DNA of 9,343 nt from Clostridiales bacterium (lineage in GTDB: Bacteria; Bacillota; Clostridia; Oscillospirales; JAAYOS01): positions 1-9,343 of the forward strand of contig JAAYMG010000253.1 of NCBI GenBank assembly GCA_012521525.1, in the 5' to 3' direction. The notes under the pieces are model-generated. The model had not been told where the DNA came from. It did not search any database and worked only from the letters and a program-made list of their open reading frames with translations. The position numbers were made by a program, and so were the translations under genes. Positions 1 through 6,317 of the stretch are shown here, piece by piece (positions within the stretch are counted from its first letter, which is position 1; the number at the start of each line of letters is the position of its first letter).

Positions 1-2
1 AC

Positions 3-464
3 CTGCTCAACGCAATGCTGGTACCTGCAGTCGAAGAGATCGGCATGAAGATTGTCGGCACCACTGTCCAGTTTGCTGAGTTGCTCGACAACTACTACCA
101 GAGAGTCGACGAGCCTCATGTAAATATGTTCAACCTCGGAACCGGCTTCCAGCCCATCCAGTATCCTGAATACTACTACAACAAGGATCTGGCCACCTAC
201 GGTGGAAGCTACAACACCAACTTTATCGCCGATGATGAGCTCGACAGGCTTGCACACGAGATGGCAAGGACCGAGCCCGGCGACAGAGAGACCTTCTCGA
301 AGAAGTGGCTCGAGTTCCAGAAGCGCTGGAACTACCTGCTGCCCGACATTCCGCTGTACTCCGACGACTACCACGTATTCTTCAGTGACAGACTACAGAA
401 CTACACTCCGTCTTCACTGTGGGGCTTCGAGTACGCGATTCTGAGAGCCTGGGTCAACGAATAA
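3..464 (+). CDS. oppA: Peptide ABC transporter substrate-binding protein, family 5 (C-terminal fragment)
   Basis: This is the 3' end of a gene that enters from the left edge; the reading frame is open from position 3. The last 153 residues are visible. They match the C-terminal part of family 5 extracellular solute-binding proteins (OppA/DppA type): a segment around YYNKDLATYGG, then a helical stretch with ELDRLAHEMARTEPGDRE, then KRWNYLLPDIPLYSDDY and a final WGFEYAILRAW. In this family the mature protein is a lipoprotein or secreted protein that captures peptides outside the cell and delivers them to the permeases. The N-terminus and any lipobox lie outside the window. The gene ends with adjacent TAA and TAG stops and is followed by a terminator and then the permease genes, the usual Opp gene order. 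Family assignment is firm; the substrate (peptide, nickel, sugar or other) cannot be read from this fragment, so the symbol is positional. Confidence 0.88.
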   Translation: MLNAMLVPAVEEIGMKIVGTTVQFAELLDNYYQRVDEPHVNMFNLGTGFQPIQYPEYYYNKDLATYGGSYNTNFIADDELDRLAHEMARTEPGDRETFSKKWLEFQKRWNYLLPDIPLYSDDYHVFFSDRLQNYTPSSLWGFEYAILRAWVNE

Positions 465-526
465 TAGTACTCCTTATGGAGTGGCTATAGAGCTTATTAA
501 GTAGCCAATGAAGAGATGATGAGGAT

Positions 527-567
527 AAGGGTGTACAACGCAAGAAAGAAGCTTGTATACCCTTTTT
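527..567 (+). terminator. Intrinsic terminator or attenuator between the binding-protein and permease genes
   Basis: The arm AAGGGTGTACAA (527-538) pairs with TTGTATACCCTT (553-564), giving 12 pairs with one G-T wobble around a 14-nt loop. The run TTTTT at 563-567 forms the tail and shares two bases with the stem. The permease genes that follow show only weak promoter candidates, so partial read-through is plausible. Such leaky hairpins after a binding-protein gene commonly keep binding protein more abundant than permease; that role is inferred here. Confidence 0.75.
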
Positions 568-582
568 CCTCGTTAGATTCTG

Positions 583-611
583 TTAACATTTTACCAATTT
601 GGGAACATAAG
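583..611 (+). promoter_or_regulatory. Weak candidate promoter upstream of oppB
   Basis: TTAACA (583-588) lies 17 nt before CATAAG (606-611), a 5/6 and 4/6 match to the sigma-A boxes. It sits after the terminator in the 285-bp gap and could give the permease genes separate transcription. The gap is AT-rich, so chance matches are likely. A nearby CATAAT (633-638) has no good -35 partner. The rest of the gap up to the oppB ribosome binding site holds nothing else convincing. Confidence 0.25.
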
Positions 612-733
612 ACTTTTTTTCGTAAAGTTTCGCATAATTTGTGAGCCCCGCTACATGGACAAGGGGATGAGCAAAAATAAACTTGACCCGATGGAGTCTG
701 GAGTATCTCTGCTTCCATACTCTGCAAAACACT

Positions 734-752
734 AAGGGGTGAGTCAGCGTTG
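734..752 (+). promoter_or_regulatory. Ribosome binding site and TTG start of oppB
   Basis: AAGGGG (734-739) is followed after 10 nt by TTG (750-752), which opens the reading frame at the conserved MIRYILRRLL terminus of OppB-type permeases. No in-frame ATG lies nearby upstream, and a GTG at 739 is in another frame that stops at once. The start is therefore TTG. A less favoured start may lower translation of this subunit. Confidence 0.7.
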
Positions 753-1733
753 ATAAGATATATACTTCGACGATTGCTTTATATTGTTTTTGTATTTTTT
801 ATTCTATCTATTTTGATGTTTGTTATTTATAAAAGCCTGCCTGGAGACCCCGCTCGCATGATGCTAGAGGGGAGCAGAGAGACGATGGATCCGGAGTTAT
901 ACGACCGGATGTACCAGGACATGCGGGAACAGCTGGGGCTGGACAAGCCCATATATGTCCAGTACTTCTCCTGGATGAGCAATCTGCTCCGCGGAGAGTT
1001 CGGGGTTTCCAGCGTTTATAAGCAGAAAGTAATCAATGTAATCAAAACTCCGATGATGAGTACGATTCGTTTAAATATAGTTTCATTGGTTATCGTGTTT
1101 TTGATTACGATCCCCCTCGGTATCGCTACGGCCGTACGTAAGGGATCAGTGTTCGACAACGTCGTTCAGGTCCTTACGATAATCGGCTATAGCCTGCCTG
1201 GATTTATCATAGCGATATTGTTCATATTCGTTTTCGCGGTCAAGTTGAGGCTTTTCCCGATAAGCGGTGTCAGCACCCCCGGTGTTGAACTTACGGGATG
1301 GGCTTATCATCTTGACAGGGCTTACTACATGGTCCTTCCCATAACAGTCATGGTTTTCAGCAGCCTGGCAGGTATCGTACGCTATGTACGTGCGACCATG
1401 ATAGACACACTGACGATGGACTATATACGCACCGCCCGCGCCAAAGGACTTCGCGAGAAGGTCGTCATCTACTCGCACGCCTTCAGGAACGCCATGATCC
1501 CGTTCATGACCATCCTTATAAGCTGGTTCGTAAGCATATTCAGCGGCTCGGTCGTTATAGAGAACATCTTCCTCTACAACGGAATGGGAAGAATCATGTT
1601 CCAGTCGCTTATGCAGCAGGACTTCATGGTGGTCCTTGCGATGCAGATGTTTTACGTAATACTATCGCTTACCGGTTACCTGATCATGGACCTTGCGTAT
1701 GTTCTGGTTGACCCGCGCGTCAAACTGTCGTAG
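750..1733 (+). CDS. oppB: Peptide ABC transporter permease, OppB/DppB family
   Basis: This 327-residue inner-membrane permease forms one half of the translocation channel of an Opp/Dpp importer, pairing with the OppC homologue encoded next. Its length is normal. The N-terminal YILRRLLYIVFVFFILSILM is the first membrane helix (about 7-29), followed by the family signature PGDPAR (31-36) in a long extracytoplasmic loop. Further hydrophobic segments lie near 107-130, 141-165, 193-212, 250-270 and 294-318, giving the expected six. The cytoplasmic EAA loop that docks the ATPase is visible as DYIRTARAKGL (224-234) followed by a NAMIP motif near 247-251. The C-terminus LVDPRVKL is typical. The stop codon overlaps the ribosome binding site of oppC, so the two are co-translated closely. 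Opp, Dpp and App members cannot be separated by eye; the symbol marks the family. Confidence 0.93.
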   Translation: MIRYILRRLLYIVFVFFILSILMFVIYKSLPGDPARMMLEGSRETMDPELYDRMYQDMREQLGLDKPIYVQYFSWMSNLLRGEFGVSSVYKQKVINVIKTPMMSTIRLNIVSLVIVFLITIPLGIATAVRKGSVFDNVVQVLTIIGYSLPGFIIAILFIFVFAVKLRLFPISGVSTPGVELTGWAYHLDRAYYMVLPITVMVFSSLAGIVRYVRATMIDTLTMDYIRTARAKGLREKVVIYSHAFRNAMIPFMTILISWFVSIFSGSVVIENIFLYNGMGRIMFQSLMQQDFMVVLAMQMFYVILSLTGYLIMDLAYVLVDPRVKLS

Positions 1734-1737
1734 GAGG
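1732..1737 (+). promoter_or_regulatory. Shine-Dalgarno of oppC overlapping the oppB stop
   Basis: AGGAGG at 1732-1737 shares bases with the oppB TAG stop (1731-1733) and lies 7 nt before the ATG at 1745. It fixes the oppC start and implies tight coupling of the two permease subunits. Confidence 0.85.
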
Positions 1738-1744
1738 TACCGAT

Positions 1745-3556
1745 ATGTCTTCAAAAGAGAACAGAAAAAAGAATAATAACGGCTCCTCCTTTAAGGAAAT
1801 GCTCCGAAGGATGTTCGGACTTGGGCCGAAGCACGAGCTCTCCATCCTCGAAGAGGAACAGATGCAGAGCCCCATGCGCACCGTCCTGAAAAACTTTTTC
1901 GCCAAGCGCCTTGCGATCGTGGGCATGGTCGTGTTCGCGATAATATTGCTGACCTGCTTTATCGGATCGGCGGTATTCCCGCTGGACAGAAACTATCAGG
2001 ACGCAACGCAGCAGAATATCAGGCCCGGATTCAACTTCATGAGCGTACCCGGCGCGCTGAAAAACAACGCCAGTCAAATCGACGCCGGATCGACTTTCGG
2101 CGCGGGGATAGACAATAACGGGTCCCTGTACCTTTGGGGCACGCTGTCCAACAAGCTGAAGGCGATGCCGAGGGGTATGGGCAAGATCGCCCAGGTTTCA
2201 TGCGGCCTTGACCACATACTCGTGCTGACAGAAGACAATAAATTGTACACCTGGGGTTATGACCGCCTCAATCTCGACAAGATACCCGAGGAAGCACAGG
2301 ACGCGGACATAGTCCAGATCGAAGCCGGACATCAGATTTCGGTCGCCCTTGACTCCGAAGGCAGGGTATATATCTGGGGAAACCAGAATATCATAAGCAT
2401 TTCACCCGGGAAATACCAGGGCACTATCGAGAAAATCACATTGAATACAACGACAGCTCTTGCCGTTACCAGGGACGGGCAAGTGGTCTGTATGACGAAT
2501 AAAGAGACGCCCTTCAACGCGATACCCGATGAGGTGCAGGGCAAAGCGGTCGACGTGGTTTCGACCGACAAAACTGCAGCCGCCGTTACCGAGGACGGAT
2601 ATATATACCTCTGGGGATCGTTCCCCTACAATGAGGATAAGATCCCGGAAGGCGTGCAGGGCAACGTTAAGCAGCTGGTTGCCGGACGCGGGCACTTTAC
2701 CGCACTTCTGAAAGACGGTACGGTCGTGTCATGGGGACAGAACAACCACGGACAGGCTAATGCTCCGGCTCTGAAGAATATTGAAAAGGTATTTACCAAC
2801 TACTATCAGAACTACGCCGTTGACAGCAACGGTAATGTATATACCTGGGGTCTGAAAGGCTATCTGTTCGGAACAGACCAGTACGGCCGCGATGTATTCC
2901 GCCGTCTGCTGACAGGCGGAAGGATCACGCTGACGATCGGTGCCATTTCGGTCATCATTTCGGGGATCCTCGGTATCATCATAGGCGGATTCTCAGGCTA
3001 CTACGGCGGAAAGGTGGACATGATCCTGATGCGTGCGGCGGAAATCGTCGGCGGTCTGCCATTCCTCCCGCTGGCAATGATATTGTCCTACCTGATAGGA
3101 AACAAGATACCTGAGACCGGGCGAATATTTATGATAATGATGATTCTTGGCGTCCTGAGCTGGCCCGGGATCGCGCGCCTTGTCCGAGCCCAGATGCTGT
3201 CCGCGCGCGAGCAGGAGTTCGTTACCGCGGCCAAAGCGCTGGGTATAAAAGAGGTAAAGATCATATTCAGGCACATACTGCCCAACGTCATAACGGTGGC
3301 GCTTGTCAACCTTACATTGAGCTTTGCGACGAGCATGCTCACGGAGTCCTCCCTGAGCTTCCTCGGCTTCGGTGTTACGGAGCCCAGCCCGACATGGGGC
3401 AACATGCTCACGGCAAGCATCAGCACAACAGTACTTCAGGATTACTGGTGGAGGTGGGTCTTCCCTGCCCTGTTCCTCAGTATAGCTACCATATGTATCA
3501 ATGTAGTTGGCGACGCACTTAGGGATGCCGTCGATCCAAAAGCCGGCGAGAGATAA
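1745..3556 (+). CDS. oppC: OppC/DppC-family permease with inserted seven-repeat RCC1/BLIP-II-like propeller
   Basis: This is the second channel subunit of the peptide importer, but at 603 residues it is about twice the usual 280-320. Residues 1-54 are a basic cytoplasmic tail, and 55-78 form TM1. In normal OppC about 30-45 residues then lead to the FGTDQxGRD segment. Here that segment (FGTDQYGRDVFRRLL, 375-389) comes some 300 residues later. Between them lie seven repeats (101-369) with WG-ending strands. After the insertion the protein is a standard OppC: helices near 394-416, 436-452, 460-478, 514-532 and 570-590, and an EAA loop TAAKALG (494-500) with HILP (510-513). The frame is open throughout and both flanks are conserved, so it reads as one protein. 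TM topology places the propeller outside the cell, beside the binding-protein docking face. Its ligand is unknown. It is followed by an SD that begins at the stop codon, then oppD. Confidence 0.92.
   Translation: MSSKENRKKNNNGSSFKEMLRRMFGLGPKHELSILEEEQMQSPMRTVLKNFFAKRLAIVGMVVFAIILLTCFIGSAVFPLDRNYQDATQQNIRPGFNFMSVPGALKNNASQIDAGSTFGAGIDNNGSLYLWGTLSNKLKAMPRGMGKIAQVSCGLDHILVLTEDNKLYTWGYDRLNLDKIPEEAQDADIVQIEAGHQISVALDSEGRVYIWGNQNIISISPGKYQGTIEKITLNTTTALAVTRDGQVVCMTNKETPFNAIPDEVQGKAVDVVSTDKTAAAVTEDGYIYLWGSFPYNEDKIPEGVQGNVKQLVAGRGHFTALLKDGTVVSWGQNNHGQANAPALKNIEKVFTNYYQNYAVDSNGNVYTWGLKGYLFGTDQYGRDVFRRLLTGGRITLTIGAISVIISGILGIIIGGFSGYYGGKVDMILMRAAEIVGGLPFLPLAMILSYLIGNKIPETGRIFMIMMILGVLSWPGIARLVRAQMLSAREQEFVTAAKALGIKEVKIIFRHILPNVITVALVNLTLSFATSMLTESSLSFLGFGVTEPSPTWGNMLTASISTTVLQDYWWRWVFPALFLSIATICINVVGDALRDAVDPKAGER
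2045..2851 (+). repeat. Seven RCC1/BLIP-II-like protein repeats (beta-propeller) inside oppC
   Basis: The segment codes for residues 101-369 of the OppC homologue. A proline opens each repeat at residues 102, 142, 181, 221, 261, 301 and 341, a period of 39-40 residues or about 120 bp. Each repeat ends in a strand of the form xVYxWG: LYLWG (128), LYTWG (167), VYIWG (208), a degenerate VVCMTN (247), IYLWG (287), VVSWG (327) and VYTWG (365). Repeats of this size, with a P-x-x-x-x start, an AG-H/x-x-AL-x-DG middle and a WG end, resemble the seven-bladed propeller of the beta-lactamase inhibitor BLIP-II more than the longer repeats of eukaryotic RCC1. Seven copies would close a complete propeller. 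The fold is inferred from the pattern, and the function is unknown. Confidence 0.88.
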
Positions 3557-3573
3557 AGGAGGGATACGAAGTG
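3555..3573 (+). promoter_or_regulatory. Ribosome binding site and GTG start of oppD
   Basis: AAAGGAGG (3555-3562) starts within the oppC stop codon and lies 8 nt before GTG (3571-3573). The GTG opens MALLEIKDLHTYF, the standard OppD N-terminus, so the GTG start is well supported. Confidence 0.82.
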
Positions 3574-4563
3574 GCTTTGTTGGAAATCAAAGATCTGCAC
3601 ACATATTTCAAAACGAAACGCGGTACGGTCAAAGCCGTCAATGGCGTATCCTACTCCGTTGAGCCCGGCAGGACCCTTGGCCTCGTCGGCGAGAGCGGAT
3701 GCGGCAAATCGGTGTCCGCAATGAGCATATTGCGTCTGCTGGACGGAAACGGTTATATCCACAGCGGCGAAATCTGGTTCAACGGGCAGGACCTCACGAA
3801 GATTTCTATAAACGATATGTATAAGATCCGCGGAAACGAGATATCGGTCATCTTCCAGGAACCGATGACGAGTCTCAACCCCGTATTTACGATCGAAAAG
3901 CAAATATCCGAGTCGTTCATAATCCACCAGAACATGTCAAAAAAGCAGGCTGCGAAGGAAGCCGTCAGGATGCTTGCGGACGTACAGATCCCGAACCCTG
4001 AGGACGTCGTAAAGCAGTATCCTCACCAGCTCTCGGGCGGAATGCGTCAGCGCGTGATGATCGCCATGGCGCTCGCCTGCCGGCCGAGCCTTCTGATCGC
4101 GGATGAACCTACCACTGCACTTGACGTTACCATCCAGGCCCAGATCCTGAAGCTGATGAACGACCTGAAACGTGAAAAAGGTACATCCATCCTGTTCATT
4201 ACCCATGACCTTGGCGTTATCAACCAGATGGCGGATGATGTCGCGGTCATGTACAGCGGGCAGATCGTTGAAATGGCGCCTGTCCGTACGATATTCACAC
4301 CAAGCAAGTACTCACATCCATATACTGAAGGCCTGATGCTGTCCATCCCGCGTCTCGACACAAAGAAGGGCGAGAGGCTGGAGGCTATTCCGGGTCAGGT
4401 TCCCCATCCTTTGGACCTTCCGAAGGGATGCAAGTTCGCTCCAAGGTGCAAATACGCCACCGAGCGCTGCAGGAACGAGGAGCCCGAATTGGTCCATGTG
4501 ACGGAGACCCAGCAGGTCCGCTGTTTCTACCCAGAAAAGGAGGAGCGCCAGCATGGAAGATAA
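3571..4563 (+). CDS. oppD: Peptide ABC transporter ATPase, OppD/DppD family
   Basis: This cytoplasmic ATPase hydrolyses ATP to drive peptide import and pairs with OppF. All motifs are intact: Walker A GESGCGKS (40-47), Q-loop IFQEPMTSLNP (94-104), signature LSGGMRQR (154-161), Walker B LLIADEP (174-180) with catalytic E179, D-loop ALDV (183-186) and switch H212 in THD. The C-terminal oligopeptide-transporter extension follows, with HPYTEGLMLSIP (249-260) and four cysteines C287, C293, C300 and C318. Cysteines at equivalent places bind a 4Fe-4S cluster in structures of related Opp/Dpp transporters, so one is likely here. At 330 residues the length is normal, in contrast to OppC and OppF. The 3' end overlaps oppF by 11 nt, which suggests coupled translation. 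Confidence 0.95.
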   Translation: MALLEIKDLHTYFKTKRGTVKAVNGVSYSVEPGRTLGLVGESGCGKSVSAMSILRLLDGNGYIHSGEIWFNGQDLTKISINDMYKIRGNEISVIFQEPMTSLNPVFTIEKQISESFIIHQNMSKKQAAKEAVRMLADVQIPNPEDVVKQYPHQLSGGMRQRVMIAMALACRPSLLIADEPTTALDVTIQAQILKLMNDLKREKGTSILFITHDLGVINQMADDVAVMYSGQIVEMAPVRTIFTPSKYSHPYTEGLMLSIPRLDTKKGERLEAIPGQVPHPLDLPKGCKFAPRCKYATERCRNEEPELVHVTETQQVRCFYPEKEERQHGR

Positions 4564-6178
4564 AAAGGTATTGCTCCGGATACGCAATTTGAAACAGTAT
4601 TTCCCGCTAAAGGGAAACAAGCTGGTCGTCAAGGCAAACGACGACATCACCCTCGACATTTACGAAGGCGAGACATTGGGCCTCGTCGGCGAGAGCGGAT
4701 GCGGGAAATCCACATTAGGCCGCACCCTGCTGCAGCTTTACAGGCAGACCGACGGAAAGACCATGTACTACGGCAGGTCGATCGACTATATCGCTCCGAA
4801 GTACGTGCGCAAGACGTTTGAGAACCTGCCCAGGCTGCACAGGAAGATGAAAGAGCTTTATGAGCTGCAGGAGAAGATAGACAAGGAATACGATGCGCTT
4901 CTGGGATGGGACGGAGGTCAAGGCATGGCCAAGGACGAGATCCCGGAGGACCATCCCAATGCAAAGCAGCTTTACGCCAAGCGCAACGAGCTGGACAAGG
5001 CGAAGCGCGACGCCCATGAGGCATTCCTGAATATTGCACAGCTGATAGGCGGTTTCATAATAGCAGAGGACAACCTCAACGAGGTATCCAGGGTATTTCT
5101 TAAGAAATACGAAGTGATCGAAGAAAAGTGCAGGCTCCAGGAAGACCTGGAGGAAATCGAGCTCGAGCTGAGAGAGCTGAACGGAGATCTGGCGATTTTC
5201 AAGAGGGAAGGAAAATCAACTTCCGGACTGGAGAGCAAGATCGCGGACTTCGAGAAGAAAAAGGAAGCAAAGCTTCGCCAGATCGCTCAAAAGGACGAGG
5301 AGATAAAACTCAGGGAACAGGACATCGAGCAAATGCGCAAAAAGTATGCCGATAATCCGGAGTTCCAGAAATACGAGGCATACCGTGACGAGGGAATCGA
5401 CCTTGCCCGCCTGACATATCCCGAAATGAGGAAGCTGAGAAAGGACCTGCAGCTGATATTCCAGGATCCTTACTCCTCCCTCAACCCGAGACTGACTGTA
5501 GGTCAGATCATCGGTGAAGGTCTTCTTGCGCACAAGTTCTTCAAGAAAGACAGCGAGAAGATGCAGGACTACATCATGAAAGTCATGGAGGACTGCGGAC
5601 TGGCATCATATATGATCCACCGTTATCCGCACCAGTTCTCCGGCGGCCAAAGGCAGCGCATAGGTATTGCCCGCTCCCTTGCCCTGGATCCCAAGTTCGT
5701 CGTATGCGACGAAGCGGTCTCTGCGCTCGACGTATCGATCCAGTCACAGATCATAAACCTGCTGCAGGACCTCAAGGAGAAGGAAAACCTGACTTATATG
5801 TTCATTTCCCACGACTTGTCGGTAGTCAAATATATAAGCACCCGTATCGGAGTCATGTATTTGGGCAATATAGTGGAACTGGCGTCTTCCGACGAAATAT
5901 TCCGCAATCCCAAGCATCCCTACACGGAAGCGCTTCTGTCGGCGATACCCACGACCGACGTGGACGATAAGCGGGAACCGATCCTGATCGAAGGCGACAT
6001 TCCAAGCCCGATCAATCCTCCGAAGGGCTGCAAGTTCCATACGCGCTGCCGCTATGCGACCGAGATTTGCAAGCAGGTCGTTCCGGAGTTCATTGAAGTG
6101 GAGCCCGATCACTTTGTCGCCTGCCACCACATGCTCGAAAAGAGCCAGGTGTCGTTTGGGGCGTCCGACGAAAAATAA
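4553..6178 (+). CDS. oppF: Peptide ABC transporter ATPase, OppF/DppF family, with large coiled-coil insertion
   Basis: This is the second ATPase of the importer. It has 541 residues where about 320-340 is usual. The N-terminus LLRIRNLKQYFPLKG (7-21), typical of OppF, is followed by Walker A GESGCGKST (46-54). The Q-loop FQDPYSSLNPR (303-313) should come about 50 residues later but lies about 250 later. The extra ~205 residues (about 78-282) are strongly charged and helical. After that the protein is standard: FSGGQRQRIGIARSL (362-376), Walker B FVVCDEA (382-388) with E387, D-loop ALDV (391-394), H420 in SHD, HPYTEALLSAIP (455-466), and four cysteines C493, C499, C506 and C524 with the same spacing as in OppD. 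The ATPase core therefore looks active. The ATG lies inside oppD, preceded by AAAAGGAGGAG (4535-4545). Confidence 0.94.
   Translation: MEDKKVLLRIRNLKQYFPLKGNKLVVKANDDITLDIYEGETLGLVGESGCGKSTLGRTLLQLYRQTDGKTMYYGRSIDYIAPKYVRKTFENLPRLHRKMKELYELQEKIDKEYDALLGWDGGQGMAKDEIPEDHPNAKQLYAKRNELDKAKRDAHEAFLNIAQLIGGFIIAEDNLNEVSRVFLKKYEVIEEKCRLQEDLEEIELELRELNGDLAIFKREGKSTSGLESKIADFEKKKEAKLRQIAQKDEEIKLREQDIEQMRKKYADNPEFQKYEAYRDEGIDLARLTYPEMRKLRKDLQLIFQDPYSSLNPRLTVGQIIGEGLLAHKFFKKDSEKMQDYIMKVMEDCGLASYMIHRYPHQFSGGQRQRIGIARSLALDPKFVVCDEAVSALDVSIQSQIINLLQDLKEKENLTYMFISHDLSVVKYISTRIGVMYLGNIVELASSDEIFRNPKHPYTEALLSAIPTTDVDDKREPILIEGDIPSPINPPKGCKFHTRCRYATEICKQVVPEFIEVEPDHFVACHHMLEKSQVSFGASDEK
4784..5398 (+). other. 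Coiled-coil/helical insertion encoded within oppF
   Basis: The segment codes for residues 78-282 of the OppF homologue, between the strand after Walker A (MYYGRSI) and the helix before the Q-loop (YPEMRKLRKDLQLIFQ). A first helical part (about 81-175) contains a glycine- and proline-bearing loop, WDGGQGMAKDEIPEDHP (119-135). A second part (about 184-266) is rich in E, K, L and R with heptad-like spacing, broken by a likely turn near NGDLAIFKREGKSTSG (210-225), which suggests an antiparallel coiled-coil hairpin. It would project into the cytoplasm from the ATPase. Boundaries come from comparing the two flanks with ordinary OppF and are good to about 10 residues. Role unknown. Confidence 0.85.
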
Positions 6179-6195
6179 CATGTCAGACATGTCAG
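6178..6195 (+). repeat. Tandem 9-bp repeat after oppF
   Basis: ACATGTCAG occurs twice in a row (6178-6186 and 6187-6195), and GTCAG appears again at 6203-6207. A 7-nt CCTGTCA/CCTGTCG pair follows at 6213-6226. The 139-bp gap between oppF and the next gene holds these repeats, a small CCTGT/ACAGG hairpin (6220-6238) without a U-tail, and no clear promoter. No function is evident. Confidence 0.5.
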
Positions 6196-6317
6196 AAGAT
6201 TCGTCAGAATAACCTGTCACCTGTCGGGAAGCAACAGGCTGCAGCAAAAGGGATATGAGGTCAGCAAAGGCTGTAAGCGGTTCCCGATGCCGCCTTTAAG
6301 AAAGGAGAAGCTGACGG

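Noticed and set aside
469..506. Small hairpins just after the binding-protein stop (ACTCC-TTAT-GGAGT and GGCTA/TAGCC) as terminators
   Set aside because: The stems are five pairs with no U-tail; the stronger hairpin at 527-567 is the better terminator.
701..722. GAGTAT/ATACTC hairpin as a terminator
   Set aside because: There are only six Watson-Crick pairs and no following U-tract; it is noted only as part of the leader.
497..727. Minus-strand reading frame of 76 codons in the gap before oppB
   Set aside because: It has a TTG start with no ribosome binding site, runs through the terminator hairpin, and its protein resembles no family I know.
1745..3556. The long oppC as an assembly chimera or a fusion of two genes
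   Set aside because: The frame is continuous, the flanks of the insertion join at the expected loop of OppC, the repeats form a full set of seven, and base composition matches the neighbours.
3442..3927. Minus-strand reading frame of 161 codons across the oppC-oppD junction
   Set aside because: It is antisense to two well-supported genes and shows no recognisable domain.
6178..6226. Short repeats after oppF as a CRISPR or attachment site
   Set aside because: The repeats are 7-9 bp, directly adjacent, with no spacers and no integrase or cas gene in view.
5744..6247. Minus-strand reading frame of 167 codons opposite oppF
   Set aside because: It overlaps the conserved ATPase motifs of oppF in antisense and looks like a product of codon bias.
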